From Nakamurella flava (GTDB taxonomy: Bacteria; Actinomycetota; Actinomycetes; Mycobacteriales; Nakamurellaceae): a stretch of 64,000 nt of DNA. Below the pieces are notes generated by a model. The model searched no databases. It was not told the DNA's origin and saw only the letters and a program-made list of their open reading frames with translations. The stretch lies in assembly GCF_005298075.1 (NCBI RefSeq), contig NZ_SZZH01000001.1:806001-870000 (forward strand), given 5' to 3'. The stretch's first letter is position 1. Every line of letters starts with the position of its first letter. Shown here piece by piece: positions 1 to 7,369 of this stretch. The translations under genes were made by a program, and so were the position numbers.

Positions 1-2
1 AG

Positions 3-203
3 GTCGTCGTCGGCATCGTGCTGTTGGCTGCCGGGTACACCGCGGCCGGTGCGACCGCCGTCCTCATCGGCACCGGCTCGATGCTCGCTGCCGGCCTGGT
101 CCTCATCCTGTCCGATCGGTCCAAGGCACGGCCCGCGCTGATCCAGGCGGTGCCGCCGTTGATTGCGATCGTGCTGCTCGTGATCGGCCTGGTCAGCCGC
201 TGA
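3..203 (+). CDS. C-terminal part of a membrane protein (cut by window edge)
   Basis: The frame is open from the left edge and ends at TGA 201-203, so only the last 66 or so residues are visible. They form two hydrophobic stretches separated by a short polar turn (SDRSKARP), which fits two membrane helices at the C-terminus of an integral membrane protein. A GTG at 18 could start a 61-residue protein, but the frame continues upstream with equally hydrophobic residues (VVVGIV), so truncation by the window edge is more likely. I do not recognise the family and assign no function. Confidence 0.5.
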   Translation, partial: VVVGIVLLAAGYTAAGATAVLIGTGSMLAAGLVLILSDRSKARPALIQAVPPLIAIVLLVIGLVSR

Positions 204-209
204 CCTGCT

Positions 210-710
210 TCACGACTTCTCCGCGGGGGCATCCGGGTTGTCGGCGGTGAACGGCCCCTCGTCGTCACCCTCGCCGGGTTCCCGCTCCTTGCGGCGGAGC
301 AGCAACGCCGTGCCACCGAGCAACAGGACCAGGACGCCGAGCACGCCGACCTCCCACATCGCGTCGGAGAACGGGGTGCCGGTGCCGATCTCGTCGGCCG
401 CCTTCACCGACAGCACCACGATTTCCTTGATGGAGGCGATGATGCCGACCAGCAGGAACGGTTCGGCGATCAGCTCCCGGCGGGCGATCGTGATCCGCAC
501 GGCGTACAGCAACTCGACGACGATGAAGACGAGCAACAGGGTGTCGAGCATCTCCAACGCCGACTGGGCCGCGCTGTCGCCGGAGAACAGCGGCGGGATC
601 GAACGGGCGGCGATGACGAACGCGCCGATGGCCAGGATCAGCAGGAAGACCGCGACCCCGGCGTAGACGATGCCCTCGGCGATCTCCAGTGCCCGGTTGC
701 CGGCGCGCAC
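210..710 (-). CDS. PsiE-like (phosphate-starvation-inducible E family) membrane protein
   Basis: This 166-residue protein has four hydrophobic segments and the pattern of the PsiE/DUF family: an N-terminal helix after ALEIAEG, a central ELLYAVRITIARRE element, then EPFLLVGIIASIKEIVVLS and a last helix before a basic LLRRKERE stretch. The tail is acidic and low in complexity. The family is named for phosphate-starvation induction in E. coli, but its biochemical role is unknown and no pho box was recognised here. The start is GTG at 710. The frame stays open further upstream without a better start and there is no clear Shine-Dalgarno, so the N-terminus is uncertain. It is convergent with the gene at the left edge. 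Confidence 0.7.
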   Translation of the reverse strand: MRAGNRALEIAEGIVYAGVAVFLLILAIGAFVIAARSIPPLFSGDSAAQSALEMLDTLLLVFIVVELLYAVRITIARRELIAEPFLLVGIIASIKEIVVLSVKAADEIGTGTPFSDAMWEVGVLGVLVLLLGGTALLLRRKEREPGEGDDEGPFTADNPDAPAEKS

Positions 711-961
711 GAGGGGTGGAACGTCGGCGTCGGTCGTCTCGTCCTGCGGACGGCGGCGGCGCGGTGCGTCCGTGATGACGACCTCCGGTGGTCGGACTCG
801 AACCGACGGTCGAGTGGTCTGGTGATCATGGTTTCGGGTGGTGGTCCCGTCAAGGCGAGGGTTCGGCGAGCGCCGCTTCCGGCGCGTGAGGTTCTCAGCC
901 GATGGTGCGGCGGTACCTTCGGCCCTGTTCCGACGGCGCGGTGGAACCCAGACTGCGGTTC

Positions 962-1258
962 ATGACGACGAGCACGCGGAAGTGGCAGGACATGTCGCCC
1001 AGCCGACGGGCGGGTCTCGCGGTCGGCACTCTCGGACAACTGGCGTTGCTCGGCGCGGCCCTGCGCAGTCTGAGCAAGCGGTCCGCCGCGGAACTCAATG
1101 GTCCCCGGGCCCTGTGGATCGCCGTCTCGTTCGTGAACTTCGTCGGCCCCATCACCTATTTCGTCCTGGGACGCCGCCGATCTACCGACCGGGGAAGCGA
1201 AGGTGCCGCGCGAGAGCCAACGACAAGAAAGAGAGGATGTGTCCGAGGGGGGACTTGA
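962..1258 (+). CDS. Small membrane protein with phospholipase D N-terminal (PLDc_N-like) domain
   Basis: The product is about 98 residues from ATG 962. Upstream GTG codons in frame (902) would add a basic, non-hydrophobic extension, so I prefer 962. It has two hydrophobic helices, and the second contains LWIAVSFVNFVGPITYFVLGRR. That segment closely follows the PLDc_N pattern (W-x-n-P-x-G-x-n-Y-x-x-x-G-R) seen in stand-alone actinobacterial membrane proteins and at the N-terminus of cardiolipin synthases. No catalytic HKD motif is present, so it is not a phospholipase by itself. The function of such stand-alone proteins is unknown. The last codons overlap the 3' end of the opposing tRNA-Leu gene. 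Confidence 0.6.
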   Translation: MTTSTRKWQDMSPSRRAGLAVGTLGQLALLGAALRSLSKRSAAELNGPRALWIAVSFVNFVGPITYFVLGRRRSTDRGSEGAAREPTTRKRGCVRGGT

Positions 1259-1322
1259 ACCCCCACGCCCTTGCGGGCACTAGCACCTCAAGCTAGCGCG
1301 TCTGCCATTCCGCCACCCGGAC
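1240..1322 (-). tRNA. tRNA-Leu (anticodon GAG)
   Basis: An 83-nt type II tRNA reads on the minus strand from G at 1322. The acceptor stem is GTCCGGG paired with CTCGGAC (one G-U pair) and the discriminator is A at 1240. The anticodon arm CTAGC-TTGAGGT-GCTAG gives anticodon GAG at 1287-1289, which reads CTC and CTT. The long variable arm GCCC-GCAA-GGGC and the T arm with GTTCAAG are both clear. CCA is not encoded. The gene overlaps the last codons of the opposing PLDc_N gene. Confidence 0.95.
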
Positions 1323-1435
1323 CGGTGTGCCGCGCCATCAGCGCTGCGACGTCAAAGACTACTCGATCGCGGGAGCCGGAACCAACTGCGCAGGCCAGGG
1401 ATGGTGCCGGGGCCGTCGGGGTGTAGGAAAGAGGC

Positions 1436-2788
1436 ATGGCGCCTGACACCTCGCTCCCGTCCGATCGCCCCTCGCATGACGGCCCCGACGTGGCCGTGGA
1501 GGAGGTCGTCGGCCTGTGCAGCGAGCTGATCCGCTTCGACTCAGTGAACACCGGTGACCCGGCGACCATCGGGGACGGGGAAGCCCGGGCGGCCCGCTAC
1601 CTCCAGGAGAAGCTGGAGGAGGTCGGGTATGAGACGACCTACGTCGAGGCCACCCCGGGCCGTGGCAACGTCATCTGCCGGCTACCCGGTGCCGACCCGT
1701 CCCGCGGGGCCCTGCTGGTCCACGGACACGTCGACGTCGTCCCGGCCGATGCCTCCGAGTGGACGGTGGACCCGTTCTCCGGTGCCGTGCAGGACGGGTA
1801 CGTCTGGGGTCGGGGCGCGGTCGACATGAAGGACATGGTCGCCATGACGGTCGCGGTGGCCCGCGACTTCAAGCGCCGCGGGGTCGTCCCGCCCCGCGAT
1901 CTGATCTTCGCCTTCATGTCCGACGAGGAGGCCGGCGGCCTGTTCGGTGCGCACTGGCTGGTCGAGCATCACCCCGAGCTCTTCGAGGGGGCCACCGAGG
2001 CCATCTCCGAGGTCGGCGGCTACTCCATCACCATCGGCGACGACGAGCGGGCCTACCTGTTCGCTGCGGCCGAGAAGGGCGTCGCCTGGGCCACTCTCAC
2101 CGCCACCGGCCGGGCCGGACACGGGTCGATGATCAACGACGACAACGCGGTCACCCGCATCGCCCGGGCCGTCACCGCCCTGGGCAGCCATGAATTCCCC
2201 ATCGTCCGGACCGCCACCATCAATGCCCTGCTGGCCAAGGTCACCGAACTGACCGGACTGGAGTTCCCGGACGACGACCTCGAGGGCAGCATCCGCAAGC
2301 TGGGCCCGGTCGCCCGGATCTTGAACGCCACCCTGCGCAACACCGCGAACCCGACCATGCTGTCGGCCGGCTACAAGGCCAACGTCATCCCGTCGACCGC
2401 CAAGGCCACCGTGGACTGCCGGGTGCTGCCCGGCTCCGAGGACGGCTTCCGCGAGCAGGTCGCTGAGATCGTCGGCCCTGATGTCGACATCGAGTGGGTG
2501 TGGCAGCCGCCGCTGGAGTACCCGGCGTCCGGGGACCTGGTCGATGCCATGGCCGCGGCCCTGGAGGCCGAGGACCCCCACGGGCATCTAGTGCCATACA
2601 TGCTCTCCGGCGGCACCGACAACAAGGCGTTCGCCAAGCTCGGCGTCGTCGGGTACGGGTTCTCCCCGCTGCGGCTGCCGGCCGACCTGGACTTCAGTGC
2701 CCTGTTCCACGGGGTCGACGAACGGGTGCCGATCGATGCCCTGCAGTTCGGTGTCCGGGTCCTGGACCGGTTGCTCCGCAACTGCTGA
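1436..2788 (+). CDS. M20/M25/M40-family metallopeptidase/amidohydrolase
   Basis: This 450-residue protein is a complete M20 dinuclear-zinc hydrolase. Metal and catalytic signatures are in order: HGHVD at 96-100 (metal His98, Asp100), GRGAVDMK at 125-132 (bridging Asp130), SDEEAGG at 162-168 (general base Glu164 and metal Glu165), and a late GGTDNKAF. The dimerisation lid follows GRAGHGS. Family members cleave peptides, acyl-amino acids or succinyl-diaminopimelate. The length and sequence match the actinobacterial group that includes mycobacterial Rv2141c (annotated dapE2), but the substrate cannot be read from sequence. ATG 1436 has a good AGGAAAGAGG ribosome site. The gene is convergent with azlCD and separated from it by a large inverted repeat. 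Confidence 0.88.
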   Translation: MAPDTSLPSDRPSHDGPDVAVEEVVGLCSELIRFDSVNTGDPATIGDGEARAARYLQEKLEEVGYETTYVEATPGRGNVICRLPGADPSRGALLVHGHVDVVPADASEWTVDPFSGAVQDGYVWGRGAVDMKDMVAMTVAVARDFKRRGVVPPRDLIFAFMSDEEAGGLFGAHWLVEHHPELFEGATEAISEVGGYSITIGDDERAYLFAAAEKGVAWATLTATGRAGHGSMINDDNAVTRIARAVTALGSHEFPIVRTATINALLAKVTELTGLEFPDDDLEGSIRKLGPVARILNATLRNTANPTMLSAGYKANVIPSTAKATVDCRVLPGSEDGFREQVAEIVGPDVDIEWVWQPPLEYPASGDLVDAMAAALEAEDPHGHLVPYMLSGGTDNKAFAKLGVVGYGFSPLRLPADLDFSALFHGVDERVPIDALQFGVRVLDRLLRNC

Positions 2789-2798
2789 CCCACGCCAG

Positions 2799-2854
2799 GG
2801 GTCGGTCAAGACTGCCGCTACCGCATGAGCGGTAGCGACACTTTTGACCGACCC
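2799..2854. terminator. Nested inverted repeat between convergent genes (probable bidirectional terminator)
   Basis: An 11-bp outer stem (GGGTCGGTCAA at 2799-2809 with TTGACCGACCC at 2844-2854) encloses a perfect 9-bp inner stem (CGCTACCGC at 2816-2824 with GCGGTAGCG at 2829-2837) and an ATGA loop. A 6x6 internal loop separates the stems. It lies 11 bp after the M20 peptidase stop and 6 bp after the azlD stop on the other strand. Termination in both directions is the natural reading. A protein-binding role for the palindrome is possible. Confidence 0.7.
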
Positions 2855-2859
2855 GGGGG

Positions 2860-3174
2860 TCAGCTCCCTGGCCAGATCAGCCGGACGAGCGCGGTGGTGG
2901 CCGCGGCCAGCCCGACCACCACCAGGAACGGCCACCGCCGCCACACCGCGATCCCGGCCACCGCGAGCCCCGCGACCCGGGCGTCCACCGTCAACGACGT
3001 TCCGGTCGAGAACGTCTGCAGCACGATCAAGGCCGCCAGCAGCACGACGGGCAGCAGCCCGGCGACCCGGTGCACCGTCCGGTTGTCCAGCACCCGCCGG
3101 GGCACCGAGAGTCCGGCCAGCTTGAGCAGGTAGCAGCCCAGCGCCCCGCCCAGGACGCCCCACCACAGCGTCAT
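2860..3174 (-). CDS. azlD: AzlD family branched-chain amino acid exporter subunit
   Basis: This is a small (104 residues) very hydrophobic protein with about four predicted helices and the AzlD-type N-terminal segment LKLAGLSVPRRVL followed by a helix rich in LLPVVLLAAL. AzlD partners AzlC to form an exporter of branched-chain amino acids (BrnE with BrnF in Corynebacterium). ATG 3174 overlaps the azlC stop by 4 bp, so the two subunits are translationally coupled. That coupling is the main reason for choosing this start over the longer open frame upstream, which is the azlC shadow. The true substrate is inferred from the family only. Confidence 0.85.
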   Translation of the reverse strand: MTLWWGVLGGALGCYLLKLAGLSVPRRVLDNRTVHRVAGLLPVVLLAALIVLQTFSTGTSLTVDARVAGLAVAGIAVWRRWPFLVVVGLAAATTALVRLIWPGS

Positions 3175-3905
3175 GCGGGGACGTCCGCAGACCGGCCACG
3201 GCGCCGCACCAGGGCCGCGACCACGCCGACCACCGCGGCCAGCAGCACCGGCACGCCGACCGGGACGAACGGCACCGCCAGCACCGCGACCGCGGCGGCC
3301 AGGCCGGCGACCACCCAGGCGTGCCCGCCGGTGAGCCGGGGGGCCAGCAGAGCCAGGAACGCGGCCGGCGCCGCGGCGTCCAGCCCCAGCACCCGCGGCT
3401 CGGCCAGCCACGACGCCCCCAGCGCGCCGATCAGGGTGCCCAGGTTCCACAACACGAACACCCCGAGTCCGGTGGCCCAGAAACCGAGTCGCGCCGAACG
3501 CGGGTCGCGGCGGGCCACGGCCATCGCCGTCGACTCGTCGATCACTAGCTGAGCGGCCAGCAGCCGACGCGGACCTTGGGCCTGCAGGATCTCGGTCAGT
3601 CGCAGCCCGTAGAGCGCGTTACGGACGCCGAGCAGGATCGCCGTCACCGCGCCGGCCACCGGGGCGCCGCCGCCGGCGACCACCGCGACCAGCCCGAACT
3701 GGCTGGCCCCGGTGAACATCAGCGCGGACAGTGCCATCGTCTGCCAGACGTCCAGCCCGGTGGCCAGCGCGATGGCGCCGAACGACAGCCCGTACGCGCC
3801 GGTGGCGACAGCGACCCCTGCGGCGTCCCGGAGCACCTCCCGGCGGTCGGGTACAGCGCACGGCGGCTTGACGGACTCTGACTCGGACTCGGGCACGGCG
3901 CTCAC
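3171..3905 (-). CDS. azlC: AzlC family branched-chain amino acid exporter subunit
   Basis: The product is 244 residues with the AzlC hallmark region: AAGVAVATGAYGLSFGAIALATGL near residue 30, MFTGASQFGLVAVV, a conserved GVRNALYGLRL element, then LVIDESTAMAV. Multiple helices follow, ending in a basic tail. AzlC with AzlD (the overlapping downstream gene) forms a branched-chain amino acid efflux system in the inner membrane. The start is GTG 3905. The N-terminal 20 residues are acidic and serine-rich (SESESES), unusual but short. The pair is transcribed divergently from the ABC-2 operon, with only 71 bp between start codons. Confidence 0.88.
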   Translation of the reverse strand: MSAVPESESESVKPPCAVPDRREVLRDAAGVAVATGAYGLSFGAIALATGLDVWQTMALSALMFTGASQFGLVAVVAGGGAPVAGAVTAILLGVRNALYGLRLTEILQAQGPRRLLAAQLVIDESTAMAVARRDPRSARLGFWATGLGVFVLWNLGTLIGALGASWLAEPRVLGLDAAAPAAFLALLAPRLTGGHAWVVAGLAAAVAVLAVPFVPVGVPVLLAAVVGVVAALVRRRGRSADVPA

Positions 3906-3962
3906 CGTAGGCCGCCGGACGACCCGAGTCCGCGCTGCGTGCCGACTGTCGGTGCCGCCACG

Positions 3963-3968
3963 TAGCGT
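3963..3968 (+). promoter_or_regulatory. Putative -10 box (TAGCGT) of leaderless ABC operon
   Basis: TAGCGT ends 8 nt before the GTG start at 3977, the spacing expected if transcription begins at or next to the start codon. No convincing -35 element is visible. No Shine-Dalgarno precedes the GTG, which supports a leaderless transcript. Confidence 0.45.
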
Positions 3969-3976
3969 CGGTCGGC

Positions 3977-4927
3977 GTGAGCGTCGTTGCCGATGAACCG
4001 ATGATCAGCGCCCGGGGCCTGCGCAAGTCGTTCCCGGTCAAGGGCGGCCAGTTCGAGGCGGTGCGGGGCATTGACGTGCAGGTGCGCCGGGGCGAGGCAT
4101 TCGGGTTCCTCGGCCCCAACGGGGCCGGCAAGTCCTCGACCATGCGGATGGTGGCGGCCGTGTCGCCGCCGACGGCGGGGGAGTTGCGCATCCTCGGCCT
4201 GGACCCGGCCACCCACGGCCCGGACATCCGGGCCCGGATCGGGGTCTGTCCGCAGGACGACACCCTCGACCTGGAGCTAAGTGTCGTCGACAACCTGTAC
4301 ATCTACGGCCGCTACTTCGGCATCCCGCGGCGGGAGCTCCGGGAGCGGTGCGAGGAGCTGCTGGGCTTCGTGCAGCTGCTCGACAAGCGGGACGCCAAGG
4401 TCGACGGCCTGTCCGGCGGGATGAAGCGCCGGCTGACCATCGCCCGCTCCCTGGTCAACTCGCCCGATCTGCTGCTGCTCGACGAACCGACCACCGGTCT
4501 GGATCCCCAGGCTCGACACCTGCTGTGGGACCAGCTGTTCCGGCTCAAGCAGCAGGGCGTGACCCTGGTCCTCACCACCCACTACATGGACGAGGCGGAG
4601 CAGCTGTGCGATCGCCTGGTGGTGATGGACGGCGGCGTCATCGTCGCCGAGGGTCCACCGCAGCAGCTGATCCGCACCCACGCCACCCGCGAGGTCGCCG
4701 AACTCCGCTTCGGGACCGGCGAGCACGAGGCGCTGTCCGAGCAGGTCGTCGACCTGGCCGAGCGGGTCGAGGTGCTGCCCGACCGGCTGTTGCTCTACAC
4801 CGAGAACGGGGAGGAGACGCTGGCCGCGGTGCACGCCCGGGGTCTGCGTCCGGTGGCGTCCCTGGTCCGGCGGTCGTCGCTGGAGGACGTGTTCCTGCGG
4901 CTGACCGGACGGGCGCTGGTCGACTGA
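3977..4927 (+). CDS. ABC-2 type exporter ATP-binding protein (DrrA/NodI-like)
   Basis: A 316-residue ATPase has all ABC motifs: Walker A GPNGAGKSS (46-54), Q-loop near CPQDD, signature LSGGM (145-149), Walker B LLLLDE (165-170) and the H-loop histidine in TTHYMDEA (about 202). After the nucleotide-binding domain comes a 90-residue C-terminal domain ending LEDVFLRLTGR, typical of the DrrA/CcmA/NodI exporter subfamily. It energises export through the two permeases encoded immediately downstream (TGATG overlap at 4925-4929). The substrate is unknown; relatives export lipids, polyketides or daunorubicin. The GTG start sits 8 nt after a TAGCGT box. Confidence 0.9.
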   Translation: MSVVADEPMISARGLRKSFPVKGGQFEAVRGIDVQVRRGEAFGFLGPNGAGKSSTMRMVAAVSPPTAGELRILGLDPATHGPDIRARIGVCPQDDTLDLELSVVDNLYIYGRYFGIPRRELRERCEELLGFVQLLDKRDAKVDGLSGGMKRRLTIARSLVNSPDLLLLDEPTTGLDPQARHLLWDQLFRLKQQGVTLVLTTHYMDEAEQLCDRLVVMDGGVIVAEGPPQQLIRTHATREVAELRFGTGEHEALSEQVVDLAERVEVLPDRLLLYTENGEETLAAVHARGLRPVASLVRRSSLEDVFLRLTGRALVD

Positions 4928-5736
4928 TGGCCACCACCGACTCCCACGTCCGCGTCCGCCGCGCACCCCTGGCCGGGCGGCTCACCGACTACTGGTTCAC
5001 CGTCTACCGCCGCACCTGGAAGGGCAGCATCGTCTCGTCGTTCGTGACGCCGCTGCTGTACGTGCTCTCGCTCGGCGTGCTGCTCGGCGGGTACGTGCGG
5101 GCCGACCCGGCCACGCTGGAAGGCGCCCCGACCTACGTCGCGTTCGTCGCCCCCGGCATGCTGGCCGCCGCCTCGATGCAGATGGTGTTCGGCGAGCTGT
5201 CCTACAACGTGTTCGGCCGGATCCGCTGGCAGAAGACCTACCACGCGATGACGGCCAGCCCGCTCGGTGTCACCGACATCGTGCAGTCGCAGGTCGCCTA
5301 CGTGCTGGCCCGGGTCACGCTGGCCGCCGCGGTGTTCGTGATCGTCCTCGCGCCGTTCGGGGTGTTCGCCTCGCCCGGCGGCGCCGTGCTGGCCCTGCTG
5401 GCCCAGCCGCTCATCGCGCTCGCGTTCGCGACCCCGGTCTTCGCGTTCTCGGCCTGGGTGACCAGCGACTCCGCGTTCGCCCTGCTGTTCCGATTGGCCA
5501 TGCTGCCGCTGTTCCTGTTCTCCGGGGCGTTCTTCCCGATCGCCAACCTGGGTCCGGTACTGGAGACCGTGGCCCGGCTCAGCCCGCTCTGGCACGGCGT
5601 CGACCTGACCCGGATGCTGACCCTCGGCACCGTCGAGGTGGGCCCGGTGCTGGTCCACCTGGTCTACCTGCTGGTCCTCGGCGGGGTCGGCTATCTGCTG
5701 GCCGTGCGCGCCCTGACCCGCAAGCTCGTCCGATGA
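4927..5736 (+). CDS. ABC-2 type transporter permease (first subunit)
   Basis: This 269-residue protein has six predicted membrane helices and the ABC-2 signature region: a cytoplasmic N-terminus ending YWFTVYRRTWKGSIVSSFVTPLLYVLSLGV, then AFVAPGMLAAASMQ and the RWQKTYHAM coupling segment, and late MLPLFLFSGAFFPI. Its ATG overlaps the ATPase stop codon (TGATG). It is probably one half of a heterodimeric exporter channel, since a second, clearly homologous permease follows with a 4-bp overlap. The substrate is not predictable. Confidence 0.88.
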   Translation: MATTDSHVRVRRAPLAGRLTDYWFTVYRRTWKGSIVSSFVTPLLYVLSLGVLLGGYVRADPATLEGAPTYVAFVAPGMLAAASMQMVFGELSYNVFGRIRWQKTYHAMTASPLGVTDIVQSQVAYVLARVTLAAAVFVIVLAPFGVFASPGGAVLALLAQPLIALAFATPVFAFSAWVTSDSAFALLFRLAMLPLFLFSGAFFPIANLGPVLETVARLSPLWHGVDLTRMLTLGTVEVGPVLVHLVYLLVLGGVGYLLAVRALTRKLVR

Positions 5737-6545
5737 GCGCGCTCACCCACCTCGCGCTGCGCGAGGAACGCCGCCGCCGCGGCGCGCTCGCCTCGGCCGG
5801 TGTGGTCGTGCACCGCAACTACCTCACCTACCGCCGCATGTGGTGGCTGTTCCTCTCCGGCTTCCTCGAGCCGGTGCTCTATCTGTTCTCGATCGGCGTC
5901 GGCGTCGGCCAGCTGGTGACCGGCTTCGAGGTCGACGGCCGAGAGATCTCCTACGCGGCTTTCGTGGCCCCCGGCATGCTGGCGTTCGCAGCGATGAACG
6001 GCACCCTGCTCGACGCGACCATGAACTTCTTCTTCAAGCTCAAGTTCGCCAAGACCTTCGACCAGATGCTCGCCACCCCGCTCTCCACCCGGGACATCGC
6101 GCTCGGCGAGCTGGCCTGGTCGCTGGCCCGCGGTGGCATCTACTCGACCGCGTTCCTGCTGCTGATGGTCGTCCTCGGTCTGGTCCAGTCGTGGTGGGCG
6201 GTGCTGGTCGTGCCGGCCGCACTGCTGATCGGGGTCGCGTTCGGCGCGGTCGGGATGGCCCTGACCACCTGGATGCGGACGTTCCAGGACTTCGAGTGGG
6301 TCACCGTCGCCACGCTGCCGATGTTCCTGTTCTCGGCCACGTTCTATCCGGTGACCACCTACCCCCGGTGGCTGCAGCTGTTCGCCGAGATCACCCCGCT
6401 GTACCGGGGTGTCGTGCTGGTCCGCGAGCTGTGCCTGGGCACCGTCGGTCCCGCCGCCCTGGTCTCGGTGGTCTACCTGCTGCTGCTCGGGGTGGCCGGT
6501 CTGCTGGTGGTGCGTCGCCGGCTGGACCGGTTGCTGCTGCGGTGA
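5733..6545 (+). CDS. ABC-2 type transporter permease (second subunit)
   Basis: This 270-residue protein parallels the preceding gene: an N-terminal RNYLTYRRMWWLFLSGFLEPVLYLFSIG segment, AFVAPGMLAFAAMNG, a KLKFAKTFDQMLATPLS coupling helix, and TLPMFLFSATFYPVTTYPRW near the end. The two permeases share order and motifs, so they look like a paralogous pair forming one heterodimeric channel with the ATPase at 3977. The start ATG lies in an ATGA overlap with the upstream stop. The stop overlaps the next start (GTGA), which makes a four-gene coupled operon. Confidence 0.88.
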   Translation: MSALTHLALREERRRRGALASAGVVVHRNYLTYRRMWWLFLSGFLEPVLYLFSIGVGVGQLVTGFEVDGREISYAAFVAPGMLAFAAMNGTLLDATMNFFFKLKFAKTFDQMLATPLSTRDIALGELAWSLARGGIYSTAFLLLMVVLGLVQSWWAVLVVPAALLIGVAFGAVGMALTTWMRTFQDFEWVTVATLPMFLFSATFYPVTTYPRWLQLFAEITPLYRGVVLVRELCLGTVGPAALVSVVYLLLLGVAGLLVVRRRLDRLLLR

Positions 6546-7093
6546 GCGGTCTGCAGATCCCGCACCGGCTGGTCGCCTGGGGCACCACGAGAGCCGAGCG
6601 CGACGCCCGACACCCGGCCGACCGGCACGTACCGGCCGGAGGTGAGCACCTGGTGCGGGCGATCGACGTCGACGCCGATCCCGCCGTGGTGTACCGCTGG
6701 CTGGTCCAGCTGTCGGTCGCGCCCTACTCCTATGACCTGATCGACAATCTGGGCCGCCGGAGCCCTCGGACCCTGACGCCGGGCGCCGACGATCTGCGGC
6801 TCGGCCAGCACGTGCTGATCGGGCCGCTGGTCGAGATCCTGCCCGGGCGCGGGTTCGTCACCGCGGCCGGGCCGACCGGGCAGCGCCTGTTCGGCGACAT
6901 CGCGATGAGCTACGAGGCGGTACCAGGCATCTCGACCCCCGGACGTATCCGGGTCTGCCTCGCCCTGGGGCCGCGACGGCGACACAGCCTGGGCGTCTGG
7001 CGCACCGTGCTGGCCGCCGGGGATCTGGTGATGATGCGCAAGCAACTCCACACCCTGCGCGACCTGGCCCAGCGCACCTCGGGCGGCGCCTGA
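6542..7093 (+). CDS. SRPBCC-like hypothetical protein coupled to the ABC-2 operon
   Basis: A 183-residue soluble protein starts at GTG 6542 and overlaps the permease stop by 4 bp. The region IDVDADPAVVYRWLVQLSVAPYSYDLIDNLGR, followed by RLGQHVLIGPLVEILPG, resembles polyketide-cyclase/START-like (SRPBCC) proteins, which bind hydrophobic ligands in a helix-grip pocket. The call rests on pattern resemblance, not a diagnostic motif. Tight coupling to an exporter of unknown substrate suggests the protein may bind or present that substrate, or modify it. This is inference. The open frame upstream of 6542 is the shadow of the permease gene and is excluded. Confidence 0.55.
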   Translation: MSGLQIPHRLVAWGTTRAERDARHPADRHVPAGGEHLVRAIDVDADPAVVYRWLVQLSVAPYSYDLIDNLGRRSPRTLTPGADDLRLGQHVLIGPLVEILPGRGFVTAAGPTGQRLFGDIAMSYEAVPGISTPGRIRVCLALGPRRRHSLGVWRTVLAAGDLVMMRKQLHTLRDLAQRTSGGA

Positions 7094-7189
7094 GCGCCGA
7101 CGGGCAGGCCCACGGATTGTTGAACGCGAAACATCCGCAACACGCAAGCTTCTCGACCACCCACCGCGGCCGGAGGCGCCGGGGAGTTG

Positions 7190-7195
7190 TAGCGT
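7190..7195 (+). promoter_or_regulatory. Putative -10 box (TAGCGT) of the leader-peptide transcript
   Basis: TAGCGT ends 6 nt before the ATG at 7202, so the transcript would begin at or close to the start codon of the small ORF. This is the layout reported for cysteine-responsive upstream ORFs in mycobacteria. No clear TTGAC-type -35 is visible. Confidence 0.55.
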
Positions 7196-7201
7196 GCGCC
7201 C

Positions 7202-7279
7202 ATGCTGATCGCCCACTCCACCCGCCTCGTCGGCCGCCGGTGGATCGATCTGCACCGCGTGAAGACGACTGCCTGTTGA
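7202..7279 (+). CDS. Putative cysteine-responsive leader peptide (attenuator uORF)
   Basis: A 25-codon ORF runs from ATG 7202 to TGA 7277-7279 and ends in the C-terminal stretch RRWIDLHRVKTTAC. That matches the recurring R-R-x-(I/V)-D-L-x-R-V-x-x-x-x-C pattern of small leader peptides found upstream of sulfur-related genes in actinobacteria. In those systems, ribosome stalling at the cysteine codon when Cys-tRNA is scarce changes RNA folding and switches on the downstream genes. Here the Cys codon (TGT) is the last before the stop, and a TAGCGT box lies 6 nt upstream, so translation should be leaderless. The gene it precedes, 90 bp away, is a solute-binding protein. The motif match is read directly; regulation by cysteine is inferred. 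Confidence 0.65.
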   Translation: MLIAHSTRLVGRRWIDLHRVKTTAC

Positions 7280-7369
7280 CGCCGGTCGCCGTTGCCAGCG
7301 GACTCGTTGGCTGTCGACGGCGCCCGCCCGTCCGTTCCCGCCGCGTCCCCACCCGCTAAGGATCACGCC
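7280..7369 (+). promoter_or_regulatory. Leader between uORF and solute-binding protein (possible attenuator)
   Basis: Ninety bases separate the leader stop from the ATG at 7370. They contain a possible stem GGTCGCCGT/ACGGCGCC around an inner GCCAG/TTGGC stem, and a purine-rich AAGGA ribosome site 8-9 nt before the ATG. The order short cysteine ORF, structured RNA, ribosome site is what translational attenuation requires. The folding was judged by eye only. Confidence 0.35.

Noticed and set aside
1682-2587. Minus-strand ORF of 301 codons opposite the M20 peptidase
   Set aside because: Gly/Asp/Val-rich antisense shadow with no domain.
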